Below are positions 1 to 7,169 of a stretch of 10,515 bases of DNA, piece by piece. This DNA is from Paracoccaceae bacterium. GTDB lineage: Bacteria; Pseudomonadota; Alphaproteobacteria; Rhodobacterales; Rhodobacteraceae. The position numbers were made by a program, and so were the translations under genes. The notes below the pieces were generated by a model. That model saw only the letters and a program-made list of their open reading frames with translations, was not told the DNA's origin and did not search any database. The stretch spans positions 1-10,515 of the forward strand of contig SKUV01000114.1 of the NCBI GenBank assembly GCA_007129775.1, written 5' to 3'. Each line of letters begins with the position of its first letter. Within the stretch, counting starts at the first letter, position 1.

Positions 1-9
1 CCGGCCGCC

Positions 10-26
10 GGGGGTGGGCGGGCGGG
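10..26 (+). other. Guanine-run (G-quadruplex type) motif in left-edge non-coding DNA
   Basis: Four runs of three or more G (positions 10-14, 16-18, 20-22 and 24-26) are separated by single bases, which matches the classic intramolecular G-quadruplex pattern with one-base loops. It lies about 85 bases beyond the stop codon of the minus-strand dehydrogenase, so the transcribed RNA of that gene would carry the C-rich complement. I see no gene in 1-108. Whether the motif folds or has any role is not shown by the sequence; GC-rich DNA throws up such runs by chance. Confidence 0.5.
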
Positions 27-108
27 CGGCGCGGGCGCTGCCCCGACAGGTTCCGCCGCGCGCCCAGGCTCTTCCGGCCGGCCACGCCCTGCCCCGCAAT
101 ACCTCGGC

Positions 109-1065
109 TCAGACCGCGTTCGGCGGCGCGCGTCCCTCGGCAAAGGCGATCAGATTCTCCACCGCCATCATGCCCATGGCCACCCGCACCTCCAGCGCGG
201 CGGTGCCCAGATGGGGCAGCAGCACCACGTTTTCCAGCGCCCGCAGCCGCGCCGGCACCTCTGGTTCACGCTCGTAGACATCGAGCCCCGCGCCGGCGAT
301 CCCGCCGCTTTCCAGCGCCGCGATAAGGGCGGCCTCGTCGACCACATCGCCGCGCGCGATATTTACCAGATGGGCATGGGGCTGCATCGCCGCCAGCGCC
401 GCCGCGTCGATCAGATGCCGGGTCGCGGGCCCGCCGGGCACCGCCACCACGACCACATCCGCCGCCGCCATCACCGCCTGCAGGCTGTCGAGCTGGCACG
501 CCGGAACGCCCGCATCGGCCAAGGGCGAGCGGTTGAAGAACACCACCTTCATACCGAAACCCAGATGGGCGCGGCGGGCGATGGCGCGGCCGATCCGGCC
601 CATGCCCACGATCCCCAGCCGCTTGCCGCTCAGATGCAGACCCAACAGCTGGGTGGGATGCCAGCCCTCCCAGCGCCCGGCACGTACCAGCCGCTCACCC
701 TCGCCCGCGCGGCGGGCGCTCATCAGCATCAGCATCAGCGCGATATCGGCAGTGGCGTCGGTCACCGCGCCGGGGGTGTTCGTCACCACGACCCCCGCCG
801 CCCGGGCCGCCTCGGCATCGATATGGTTATAGCCCACCCCGAAATTCGCCAGAATCCGGCAGCGCGACGCCGCCACCCGGGCGAAGACATCGGCGGAATA
901 GAGATCCCCCAGCGTCGGCAGCACGGCGTCGAAGTCGCGCAAGCTGGCCTCCAGTTCCGCGGCATCAAGCGGGTGGTGCGCCTCCCGAACGACCGTGTCG
1001 AACCGCGCCCGCGCGGCCTCCAGCACGGGCACGGGCAGCGGGCGCGTGATCAGGAGCCGAGGCAT
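109..1065 (-). CDS. D-isomer-specific 2-hydroxyacid dehydrogenase (glyoxylate/hydroxypyruvate reductase-like)
   Basis: This 318-residue protein belongs to the D-2-hydroxyacid dehydrogenase family, cytoplasmic enzymes that reduce a 2-keto acid to the D-hydroxy acid with NAD(P)H. The Rossmann nucleotide-binding motif GMGRIG is at residues 154-159. The catalytic trio is visible: Arg238 in NIARGD, Glu267 in YEREPEV and His285 in LLPHLGTAA. Length is normal for the family. GVGYNHID (76-83) and the overall pattern resemble the glyoxylate/hydroxypyruvate reductase branch, but the true substrate cannot be read from sequence. The ATG at 1065 shares one base with the TGA of the upstream csaA-like gene (TGATG), so translation is probably coupled. 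It is the last gene of the proC block. Confidence 0.93.
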   Translation of the reverse strand: MPRLLITRPLPVPVLEAARARFDTVVREAHHPLDAAELEASLRDFDAVLPTLGDLYSADVFARVAASRCRILANFGVGYNHIDAEAARAAGVVVTNTPGAVTDATADIALMLMLMSARRAGEGERLVRAGRWEGWHPTQLLGLHLSGKRLGIVGMGRIGRAIARRAHLGFGMKVVFFNRSPLADAGVPACQLDSLQAVMAAADVVVVAVPGGPATRHLIDAAALAAMQPHAHLVNIARGDVVDEAALIAALESGGIAGAGLDVYEREPEVPARLRALENVVLLPHLGTAALEVRVAMGMMAVENLIAFAEGRAPPNAV

Positions 1066-1418
1066 CAGTGCAGCCGCGCGCCCAGCGGCGCCTCTTGATC
1101 CGGCGCGATCAGCACCACCCGCCCCTCGGCATCCGACACCCCGAGCACCAGCACCTCGGACCGCACCGGGCCGATCTGGCGCGGCGGAAAGTTCACCACC
1201 GCCATCACACGACGCCCGATCAGGTCTTCGGGCGCGTAATGGTCGGTGATCTGCGCCGAGGACCGCCGCTGTCCGATCCCCGGGCCGAAATCGATCAGGA
1301 GCTTGTAGGCCGGTTTGCGCGCCTCGGGAAAGGTTTCGGCCTTCACGACCACTCCCAACCGGATATCCACCTTGAGAAAGTCGTCAAAGCTGATCGTGCC
1401 CTCAACCCCGCCGCTCAT
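1065..1418 (-). CDS. csaA: CsaA-like tRNA-binding domain protein
   Basis: This 117-residue protein is one OB-fold tRNA-binding domain of the CsaA/YgjH type, the same fold that is appended to methionyl- and phenylalanyl-tRNA synthetases. Family hallmarks are FDDFLKVDIR (11-20), EARKPAYKL (32-40), SAQIT (54-58), NFPPRQIGP (76-84) and SEVLVLG (87-93). Bacillus CsaA has been described as chaperone-like and binds tRNA; the role in alphaproteobacteria is unclear. The ATG overlaps the proC stop as ATGA (1418-1415), and the TGA overlaps the next gene's ATG, so it sits translationally coupled between proC and the dehydrogenase. No strong Shine-Dalgarno is seen at its own start, which fits coupling. 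Confidence 0.93.
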   Translation of the reverse strand: MSGGVEGTISFDDFLKVDIRLGVVVKAETFPEARKPAYKLLIDFGPGIGQRRSSAQITDHYAPEDLIGRRVMAVVNFPPRQIGPVRSEVLVLGVSDAEGRVVLIAPDQEAPLGARLH

Positions 1419-2227
1419 TGCGCAAGCTCGCGCGAGCGCGCGGCCGCCGCCGCCATGGCCTGGCGCATCAGCGCGGGCAGGCCGGCCTTTTCGTCCATCA
1501 ACACCCCGAGGGCAGCCGCGGTGGTCCCGTTCGGGCTGGTCACGTTCTCGCGCAGCCGCGCGGGGGGCTCGTTGGCCTCTTCCGCCAGATGACCGGCGCC
1601 GCAGACCGTCGCCTTGGCCAGCGCCATCGCCAGATCGGGATCAAGCCCCTCGGCCACACCAGCGGCAGCCATGCATTCGATCAGGTGAAAGACATAGGCC
1701 GGACCGGAGCCCGACAGCGCGGTGACGGCATCCATCTGAGCCTCGTTTTCCAGCCGCACGGTCTGGCCGACCGCCGCCAGCAGCCCCTCGGCGAGAATCA
1801 TATGGGCATCGGTGGCATGTTCATTGCCGATCAGCGCCGTGATCCCGCGGCCGACGGCAGCAGGCGTGTTGGGCATCGTCCGCACGATCGGTGTCCGGCG
1901 GCCCAGCGCCGCCTCGAGCGCGCCGAGGGTCTTGCCCGCGGCGACGCTGACAAAAAGCGTCTCGCCATCTCCGAAAGAGTCGACCCACGGCAGCGCCGCC
2001 GCCATCAATTGCGGCTTGACCGCAATCAGAACGAGCGCCGGCGACTCCGTCACCTCGCCGTTGATCTGCACGCCCTGCCGGTGCAGCCAGTCCGACGGGT
2101 GCGGGTCGAGCACCTGCACGCTTGTCGGATCGAGCCCCCGGTGCAGCCAGCCCGCCAGCAGGGCCGAGCCCATCTTGCCGCAGCCCAACATTACGAGGCC
2201 GCGCGCCTCAATATCCGTAAAATCCAT
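1415..2227 (-). CDS. proC: Pyrroline-5-carboxylate reductase
   Basis: ProC performs the last step of proline synthesis: NAD(P)H-dependent reduction of 1-pyrroline-5-carboxylate to L-proline in the cytoplasm. The protein is 270 residues, the family's usual size. The N-terminal Rossmann motif GCGKMG is at 15-20, RTMPNTPA at 116-123, LSGSGPAYVF at 171-180 and the C-terminal signature region ENVTSPNGTT at 227-236. The reading frame is open to an ATG 36 codons further upstream (2335), but that extension is Arg/Ala-rich, overlaps the YbjN-domain gene and precedes the natural start of the Rossmann strand, so I chose the ATG at 2227 (MDFTDIEARG). It follows the YbjN-domain gene by 34 bases and overlaps the csaA-like gene by four. 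Confidence 0.96.
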   Translation of the reverse strand: MDFTDIEARGLVMLGCGKMGSALLAGWLHRGLDPTSVQVLDPHPSDWLHRQGVQINGEVTESPALVLIAVKPQLMAAALPWVDSFGDGETLFVSVAAGKTLGALEAALGRRTPIVRTMPNTPAAVGRGITALIGNEHATDAHMILAEGLLAAVGQTVRLENEAQMDAVTALSGSGPAYVFHLIECMAAAGVAEGLDPDLAMALAKATVCGAGHLAEEANEPPARLRENVTSPNGTTAAALGVLMDEKAGLPALMRQAMAAAAARSRELAQ

Positions 2228-2261
2228 TCGTCCCGTCCGTTCCGCCAATGTCGCGGTCAGA

Positions 2262-2765
2262 CTAGGCGCGGCCGTAAGCCTCTGCAATGGCGACCTGAAG
2301 CGCCTCCTGCGGCGTCCGGTCGGACCACGAGACAAGTTGAAAGGCCGGATAGAAGCGCTCGGCCGTCATCACCGCGGCGCCGATCATCCGGTCGATCTGC
2401 TCGGGCGCGGCCAACTGCCCGCCCGACAGAAGCAGCCCGTAGCGCCAGACCATCAGATGCTGCTCGTGCCAATAGCTGAAGCCACCGGACCAGACCATGT
2501 CATTGGCATGATTGAGCGTTTCGTAAAGCACCCCCAGCCGGTCCTCGGGTGGCTCCAGTTCGAACGTGCAGATCAGGCGCAGGGTTTCGTCGCGCGCTGA
2601 CCATGCGAGGGTGATCGAATAGGTCCGCCATTGCCCCTCGACCGCCATGGCGATCTGATCATCCGCGACGCGGTCGAATTCCCACGAATGGTGCTCGGCG
2701 AGGGTTTCGACGATGTCGATCGGGTGAATCTCGCTGCTGTGCAGGATTTCTTCGGAAAGTGACAT
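2262..2765 (-). CDS. YbjN-domain protein (type III secretion chaperone-like fold)
   Basis: This 167-residue protein matches the YbjN-domain proteins found next to proC in many Rhodobacterales. It has alternating strands and helices with conserved aromatic stretches such as WSGGFSYWHEQHL (92-104) and RYGLLLSGG (108-116). It has no signal peptide or membrane segment, so it is probably cytoplasmic. E. coli YbjN has been linked to motility and stress regulation, but the biochemical role is unknown. The start at 2765 (MSLSEEIL) is chosen because GAGG lies six bases upstream; an in-frame ATG 15 codons earlier lacks such a site. It is the first gene of the minus-strand block with proC, and its promoter should lie in the gap to the right. 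Confidence 0.88.
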   Translation of the reverse strand: MSLSEEILHSSEIHPIDIVETLAEHHSWEFDRVADDQIAMAVEGQWRTYSITLAWSARDETLRLICTFELEPPEDRLGVLYETLNHANDMVWSGGFSYWHEQHLMVWRYGLLLSGGQLAAPEQIDRMIGAAVMTAERFYPAFQLVSWSDRTPQEALQVAIAEAYGRA

Positions 2766-2913
2766 GCCCGGCCTCGTTATCGTTAGCCTCAGATGGGCGT
2801 GACCCCACAAGAAGCTGGGTGTCGTCCAACAAGAGGCGTAGGAACTGCACGCCCCTTACTAGATATGGTGGGGGGAAAGAAATGGCCTGTAAAGAAGTTT
2901 CTTGCGACGTTCT

Positions 2914-2922
2914 TGTGGATAA
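2914..2922 (-). promoter_or_regulatory. Consensus DnaA box
   Basis: The minus strand reads TTATCCACA, an exact match to the strong DnaA-binding consensus. It lies about 150 bases upstream of the YbjN-domain gene start, in the likely regulatory gap for the proC block. No second box with this consensus was seen nearby, there is no pronounced AT-rich unwinding region, and the neighbouring genes are not those usually found at alphaproteobacterial oriC. It is therefore more likely a regulatory or titration site, or chance, than an origin. Confidence 0.5.
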
Positions 2923-3058
2923 GTCGTCCTGCGGCGCCCTGCCCACAAGGCAGGCGCATGCGGGCGCAGCGCAGGTGCGACGCAGGGCGCCCGGCGCAGC
3001 GTGGGCGGCGCCGGGTCATGGGGTGCGCACAGGGGCGGGCAACGGGGGGCGCAGGTGC

Positions 3059-3077
3059 GGCGCGTCACCGCCGCGCC
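3059..3077 (-). terminator. Possible hairpin downstream of the NYN gene
   Basis: An inverted repeat GGCGCG/CGCGCC with a seven-base loop begins 17 bases past the NYN stop codon. There is no following U run on the minus strand, so it is not a standard intrinsic terminator. It may be a 3'-end stabilising hairpin, or just GC-rich chance. Confidence 0.2.
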
Positions 3078-3093
3078 TGGCCTGGGCGCACGC

Positions 3094-3669
3094 TCAGTCC
3101 TGCGTTTCGGCAAGCGTCTCGTCACGCTCGCGCCGCGGTTCGCGTGGCGGGCGGCCGATGACCTCGCGTAATTCGTCCAGTTCGATAAAGTTGTCGGACT
3201 GGCGGCGCAATTCGTCGGCGATCATCGGCGGTTGGCTGCGGATCGTCGAGACGACGGACACCCGCACCCCTTGCCGCTGCAGGCTTTCCACCAGCGGCCG
3301 GAAATCGCCATCGCCCGAGAACAGCACGGCATGGTCGATCCGCGGTGCAAGCTCCATCGCGTCCACCGCCAGTTCGATATCCATGTTGCCCTTGACCTTA
3401 CGGCGTCCCATGCTGTCGGTGTATTCCTTCGCCGGCTTGGTCACCATCGAATAGCCATTGTAGTGGAGCCAGTCGACAAGCGGCCGGATCGGCGAATAAT
3501 CGTCATTCTCCAGCAGCGCGGTATAGTAGAAGGCCCGCAACAATTTGCCGCGGCGCATGAATTCCTGCCGAAGCAGTTTGTAGTCGATGTCAAAGCCCAG
3601 TGCCTTGGCTGCGGCATAGAGGTTGGAGCCGTCGATGAAGAGCGCGAGGCGCTCGTCCTTGTAAAACAT
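3094..3669 (-). CDS. NYN domain protein (LabA/DUF88 family, PIN-like fold)
   Basis: This 191-residue protein carries a NYN domain over nearly its whole length. The conserved acidic residues of the PIN/FLAP-nuclease-like fold are visible: Asp13 in FIDGSNL (11-17), Asp97 and Asp103 in KGNMDIELAVDAM (93-105), and Asp120/Asp122 in SGDGDF (118-123). NYN proteins are predicted metal-dependent RNases; the substrate here is unknown. The C terminus (173-191) is a charged, probably disordered tail. The start at 3669 has GAAAGGAAG seven bases upstream, the best ribosome-binding site in this part of the window. It is divergent from rpoZ across a 263-base gap, an arrangement I recall from other Rhodobacterales. 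Confidence 0.93.
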   Translation of the reverse strand: MFYKDERLALFIDGSNLYAAAKALGFDIDYKLLRQEFMRRGKLLRAFYYTALLENDDYSPIRPLVDWLHYNGYSMVTKPAKEYTDSMGRRKVKGNMDIELAVDAMELAPRIDHAVLFSGDGDFRPLVESLQRQGVRVSVVSTIRSQPPMIADELRRQSDNFIELDELREVIGRPPREPRRERDETLAETQD

Positions 3670-3784
3670 TATGGCTTCCTTTCAATATCTTGCGAGATGG
3701 CGCGCGCGGCATGAGTGGTAGCGGGAAGCTGCGAATGCCCATCACACACTGAAGATGTAGGAATTTAGAAAAGTGCCACAAGAA

Positions 3785-3813
3785 TTGATAGGGGCGCGCG
3801 CACTCTCTTAAGT
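3785..3813 (+). promoter_or_regulatory. Candidate sigma-70-type promoter for rpoZ
   Basis: TTGATA (3785-3790, five of six matches to the -35 consensus) is followed 17 bases later by TTAAGT (3808-3813, three of six matches to -10). It lies in the NYN/rpoZ divergent gap, which is clearly more AT-rich (about 3755-3825) than its surroundings, and would give a 5' leader of roughly 110 bases. The weak -10 makes this tentative. A second weak candidate starts with TTGTAA at 3871. Confidence 0.35.
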
Positions 3814-3932
3814 TAGTGCAAAACGGCGCGGGCCGACCGGAACCATGGCGCTGCGGGATAGCGAAGACCCTTGTAAATCCCGGGGCGAGGCGGTAGGTAT
3901 CGCGTCTCCATCTGACGAAGCAGAGGTATCCC

Positions 3933-4286
3933 ATGGCCCGCGTGACGGTTGAAGATTGCGTTGACAAGGTCCCGAACCGGTTTGATCTGGTCCTGCTGGC
4001 CGCCCATCGCGCGCGCGAAATCGCCTCTGGCGCGCCGATCACGGTCGATCGCGACAATGACAAGAACCCGGTCGTCGCGCTGCGCGAAATCGCCGAGGAA
4101 ACCCAGTCTTCGGGCGAATTGCAGGAACGTCTGATCGAAAGCTATCAGACCCAGATCGAGGTGGACGAGCCCGAAGACGACGACATGTCGCTTCTGATGG
4201 GCGCCGAACAGGATCGCCCGGTGCATGACGACATGGACGAAAAGCGTCTGTTGCGGGCGCTGATGGAAGCGCAGGGGCAAGGCTGA
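3933..4286 (+). CDS. rpoZ: DNA-directed RNA polymerase omega subunit
   Basis: Omega is the small RNA polymerase subunit that wraps the C-terminal end of beta-prime, aids assembly and, in E. coli, helps form a ppGpp-binding site. The 117-residue protein begins MARVTVEDCV and has the family core at 11-55: RFDLVLLAAHRAREI (16-30) followed by KNPVVALREIAEE (44-56). The acidic C-terminal extension (about 60-117, rich in Asp and Glu) is normal for alphaproteobacteria. AGAGG at about 3920 precedes the ATG at 3933. It heads an operon with the (p)ppGpp synthetase/hydrolase, whose probable CTG start overlaps the rpoZ stop codon as CTGA. This pairing is classic: rpoZ is also next to spoT in E. coli. Confidence 0.97.
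   Translation: MARVTVEDCVDKVPNRFDLVLLAAHRAREIASGAPITVDRDNDKNPVVALREIAEETQSSGELQERLIESYQTQIEVDEPEDDDMSLLMGAEQDRPVHDDMDEKRLLRALMEAQGQG
4273..4285 (+). promoter_or_regulatory. Ribosome-binding site and CTG start for the Rsh gene
   Basis: AGGGG (4273-4277) lies five bases before CTG (4283-4285), inside the 3' end of rpoZ. The CTG overlaps the rpoZ TGA (4284-4286) as CTGA, the same geometry as a common ATGA overlap with A replaced by C. It decides the start of the downstream gene, because no ATG, GTG or TTG occurs in that frame between the preceding in-frame stop (4226) and the internal ATG at 4466. Confidence 0.6.
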
Positions 4287-6490
4287 CGGCAGCGCCGCCT
4301 CCTGCGTCCTCCGACGCGCTGGTTGCCGCCCCTGCCACTGCCCCGGGTGGCGGCACCGACATTTCCGGAACCCTGCGCGCCGACGAGCTTGTCGCGCGGG
4401 TCCGCGCCTACAATCCTCGCTCGGATTGCGATGCGATCCGGCGCGCCTATGAATACGGCGCGCGGATGCACGATGGCCAGTTGCGCCATTCGGGCGAGCC
4501 CTATTTCACCCATCCGGTCGCGGTGGCCTGCATTCTGGCCGAGATGCGGCTCGACGATTCCACCATCATCACCGCACTTCTGCACGACACGATCGAAGAC
4601 ACCAAATCCACCTATTCCGAGATCGCGCGCCTGTTCGGCGCGGAAATCGCGGAACTGGTGGATGGCGTCACCAAGCTGACGAACCTGCAACTGTCGTCTT
4701 CCGAGGCCAAGCAGGCCGAAAACATGCGCAAGCTGCTGTTTGCGATGTCGCGCGACTTGCGGGTGATCCTCGTCAAACTGGCCGACAGGCTGCACAACAT
4801 GCGCACGATCCGGTCCATGCGGAGCGACAAGCAGGCCCAGAAGGCGCGCGAGACGATGGATATCTTCGCGCCGCTGGCCGGGCGGATGGGGATGCAATGG
4901 ATGCGCGAGGAACTGGAAGACCTCGCATTTCGCGTGCTCAACCCCGATGCGCGGTCTTCCATCATCCGCCGCTTCATCACGCTGCAACGCGAGGCCGGAG
5001 ACGTGGTGGAGCGCATCACCTCCGACATCCGAACCGAGCTTGACGGCGCCGGGATCGAGGCCGAGGTGCACGGACGCGCCAAGAAGCCCTATTCGATCTG
5101 GCGCAAGATGCAGGAAAAGCAGCTGTCCTTTTCGCGGCTGTCGGACATCTACGGCTTTCGCGTGATCTGCACCAAAGAGACCGATTGCTACCGCATCCTC
5201 GGGGTGATCCACCGGCGCTGGCGGGCGGTGCCGGGGCGGTTCAAGGATTACATCAGCCAGCCCAAGACCAACGGGTACCGCAGCATCCACACCACCGTGT
5301 CCGGGCGCGACGGCAAGCGCGTGGAAGTACAGATCCGCACCCACGAGATGCACGAGGTCGCCGAGGCCGGCGTCGCGGCGCACTGGGCCTATCGCGACGG
5401 GCTGCGGGTGTCGAACCCCTTCGCCGTCGATCCCGCCAAATGGATCACCACCCTGACCGAGCGCTTCGACAGTGGCGACGACCACGACGAGTTTCTCGAG
5501 CATGTGAAGCTGGAGATGTATTCCGATCAGGTCTTCTGCTTCTCGCCCAAGGGCGATGTGGTGCAATTGCCGCGCGGGGCGACGCCGCTCGATTTCGCCT
5601 ATGCGATTCACACGCGGATCGGCGACAGCTGCGTTTCGGCCAAGGTCGACGGGATCCGGGTGCCGCTCTGGACGCGGCTGAAGAACGGCCAGTCGGTCGA
5701 GATCATCACCGCCGAGGGCCAGCGGCCGCAATCCACATGGATCGACATCGTGACCACGGGGCGCGCGAAATCGGCCATCCGCCGATCGCTGCGCGAGGAG
5801 GATCGTGAAAGGTTCGTGCGGCTGGGCCGTGAACTGGCCCGCGTGGCGTTCGAGCATATGGGCCGGCGCGTGTCGGACAAGGCACTGGGGGCGGCCGCAA
5901 GCAAGCTGGGCGTCAAGACCGCTAACGAGTTGCTGGCGCGGCTGGGCAGCGCCGAGATCACCGCGCAGCAGATCCTGCGCGCGCTCTATCCCGACCTGTC
6001 CGTGCAACAGGGCGAGGAAATCGACGCCCACCGCCCGGTTGTCGGCCTGTCGCCCGAGCAGACCTTTCAGCGCGCCGCCTGCTGCCAGCCGGTCCCGGGC
6101 GAGCGGATCGTGGGCATCACCTATCGCGGGCGTGGCGTTGTGGCCCATGCCATCGATTGCGCCGTTCTGGCCGAATACGAAGAACAGCCCGAACGCTGGA
6201 TCGACCTGCGCTGGCACGAGGGCCGCCACCCGGCTGCGCATACCGTGAGCCTTGATCTGACGATCAGCAACGACGCCGGCGTTCTGGGCCGTATCTGCAC
6301 CATGATCGGCGAACAGGGCGCCAATATCTCCGATCTGAGATTTGTCGACAGAAAGCCCGATTATTACCGTCTTGTCATGGAAGTCGATCTGCGCGACGTG
6401 GAACATCTTCACACGGTCATGACGGCTCTGGAGGCAGAAAGCGACGTGGCAGAGCTAGGCCGCTTCCGCGATCCGCACCGCAAGCCCTGA
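4283..6490 (+). CDS. relA/spoT: Bifunctional (p)ppGpp synthetase/hydrolase (RelA/SpoT family, Rsh)
   Basis: Makes and degrades the alarmone (p)ppGpp in the stringent response. Counted from the CTG at 4283 it has 735 residues. The HD hydrolase domain carries YFTHP (about 74-78), HDTIED (101-106) and LADRLHNM (166-173). The synthetase domain has GRAKKPYS (264-271), the RFKD form (319-322) of the RXKD motif typical of bifunctional enzymes, and EVQIRT (348-353). TGS (about 415-473), a zinc-finger-like region (CC 600-601, HAIDC 622-626) and a C-terminal ACT domain (about 653-729) follow. Both active sites look intact. The first ATG (4466) would cut off DELVARVRAYNP and more, which family members have, so translation should begin upstream; CTG 4283 is the best candidate. 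The first 30 residues are an Ala/Pro-rich extension. Family and end are certain; the start is inferred. Confidence 0.93.
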   Translation: MTAAPPPASSDALVAAPATAPGGGTDISGTLRADELVARVRAYNPRSDCDAIRRAYEYGARMHDGQLRHSGEPYFTHPVAVACILAEMRLDDSTIITALLHDTIEDTKSTYSEIARLFGAEIAELVDGVTKLTNLQLSSSEAKQAENMRKLLFAMSRDLRVILVKLADRLHNMRTIRSMRSDKQAQKARETMDIFAPLAGRMGMQWMREELEDLAFRVLNPDARSSIIRRFITLQREAGDVVERITSDIRTELDGAGIEAEVHGRAKKPYSIWRKMQEKQLSFSRLSDIYGFRVICTKETDCYRILGVIHRRWRAVPGRFKDYISQPKTNGYRSIHTTVSGRDGKRVEVQIRTHEMHEVAEAGVAAHWAYRDGLRVSNPFAVDPAKWITTLTERFDSGDDHDEFLEHVKLEMYSDQVFCFSPKGDVVQLPRGATPLDFAYAIHTRIGDSCVSAKVDGIRVPLWTRLKNGQSVEIITAEGQRPQSTWIDIVTTGRAKSAIRRSLREEDRERFVRLGRELARVAFEHMGRRVSDKALGAAASKLGVKTANELLARLGSAEITAQQILRALYPDLSVQQGEEIDAHRPVVGLSPEQTFQRAACCQPVPGERIVGITYRGRGVVAHAIDCAVLAEYEEQPERWIDLRWHEGRHPAAHTVSLDLTISNDAGVLGRICTMIGEQGANISDLRFVDRKPDYYRLVMEVDLRDVEHLHTVMTALEAESDVAELGRFRDPHRKP

Positions 6491-6497
6491 GCCGGCC

Positions 6498-6515
6498 AGA
6501 GAGGCGACGCAGTTG
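6498..6515 (+). promoter_or_regulatory. Ribosome-binding site and TTG start of DUF2062 gene
   Basis: AGAGAGG (6498-6504) is spaced eight bases from TTG (6513-6515). No in-frame ATG or GTG is available before conserved sequence begins, so the TTG is the start. Confidence 0.7.
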
Positions 6516-7169
6516 GTTTTCAAACGCCGCACCAAACGCAGGTTCTGGGAGGTGCTGGTCGGCATATTCTATCCCAAGGGCGGCTGGCGCCGGGCGGTCA
6601 GCTATGTCGGCCACCGGCTCAGCCGGCTGCCGGACACACCCGAACGGATCGCGCGCGGCATCGCCGCCGGCACGATGGCCTCGTTCACCCCGATGTTCGG
6701 GCTGCATTTCATCCTCGCCGCCTCCATCGCGCGGGCGCTGCGCGGCAATATCGTCGCGGCGCTGCTGGGCACCTTTTTCGGCAATCCGATCACCTTTCCA
6801 CTGATCGTCATGGGCTCGGTCGAACTGGGCAACCTGTTTCTCGGCCAGGCGGGCATCGTGCATTTTCCGCAGATCATGGCCTCCTTCGGCCTCGCCTGGA
6901 GCGAGATCTGGTATAACCTCGTCGCCTTGGTCACCGGCGAGCCGCAGAAATGGGACCGGCTCGCGCTTTTCTTCCGGCGGGTGTTTCTGCCCTATCTGAT
7001 CGGCGGGATCATCCCCGGAATAATCTGTTCGGTGGGTATGTATTACCTGTCGCTCCCGCTGATCCGCACCTATCAGAAACGCCGCCGCGAATCGCTGCGA
7101 AAGCGCTTCATGGAAAGCCGCGCGGCCCAGCGCAGTGGCAGCGAGCCCGGAGACGGCCCGGCGGAGTGA
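6513..7169 (+). CDS. DUF2062 domain membrane protein
   Basis: This 218-residue protein matches DUF2062. It has a basic N terminus (MVFKRRTKRRFW), the family signature PERIARGIAAG with FTPMFGLHF (43-66) and FGNPITFP (89-96). Hydrophobic helices are at about 60-76, 80-108 and 157-183, followed by a long positively charged C-terminal tail (186-204) that should face the cytoplasm. It is probably an inner-membrane protein. The family's biochemical function is not established; some members are fused to glycosyltransferases. The start is TTG behind AGAGAGG. It begins 22 bases after the Rsh gene and is very likely co-transcribed with rpoZ and Rsh. In relatives, as I recall, pdxJ and acpS often follow; here the next genes are convergent. 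Confidence 0.9.
   Translation: MVFKRRTKRRFWEVLVGIFYPKGGWRRAVSYVGHRLSRLPDTPERIARGIAAGTMASFTPMFGLHFILAASIARALRGNIVAALLGTFFGNPITFPLIVMGSVELGNLFLGQAGIVHFPQIMASFGLAWSEIWYNLVALVTGEPQKWDRLALFFRRVFLPYLIGGIIPGIICSVGMYYLSLPLIRTYQKRRRESLRKRFMESRAAQRSGSEPGDGPAE

Larger units (their letters stand above)
2766..3093. other. Gene-free gap between YbjN-domain and NYN-domain genes
   Basis: This 328-base gap should hold the promoter of the YbjN-domain gene near its left end and the 3' end of the NYN transcript near its right end. The left half (2860-2925) is less GC-rich and contains the DnaA box at 2914-2922. The right half (2930-3090) is very GC-rich, with an 11-base direct repeat GCGCAGGTGCG at 2969-2979 and 3049-3059, several G runs (3020-3048) and small hairpins, for example CCTGCC/GGCAGG at 2938-2954. 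Short reading frames here have no ribosome-binding site or recognisable product. I could not identify a convincing sigma-70 promoter. Confidence 0.6.

Noticed and set aside
1520..1540. Asn instead of Gly in the ProC signature (TSPNGTT)
   Set aside because: The P5C reductase signature tolerates Asn at this place, so it is not a sign of a defective enzyme.
2548..2565. Apparent third copy of the palindromic repeat (GTGGCTCCAGT)
   Set aside because: Only 11 bases match, the second arm of the hairpin is missing, and the stretch is ordinary coding sequence of the YbjN-domain gene.
2858..2870. ACTAGATATGGTG resembles half of an NrdR-type box
   Set aside because: NrdR sites come in pairs about three helical turns apart; no partner is seen, and no ribonucleotide reductase gene is near.
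2914..2922. DnaA box as a sign of a chromosomal or plasmid origin
   Set aside because: Only one box, no AT-rich unwinding element, no rep or partition genes, and gene content unlike alphaproteobacterial origins.
3773..3778. TGGCAC on the minus strand upstream of the NYN gene, like a sigma-54 -24 element
   Set aside because: The required GC of the -12 element is missing at the right distance (TAAAT is found instead).
3844..3952. Short plus-strand frame (35 codons) upstream of and overlapping the rpoZ start
   Set aside because: No Shine-Dalgarno, no recognisable peptide, and it overlaps rpoZ out of frame; most likely chance.
4145..6412. Very long open frame (about 755 codons) on the minus strand opposite the Rsh gene
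   Set aside because: It is a mirror frame of a strongly conserved gene in GC-rich DNA; its product is His/Arg/Gly-rich with no known domain, whereas the plus strand encodes intact HD, synthetase, TGS and ACT domains.
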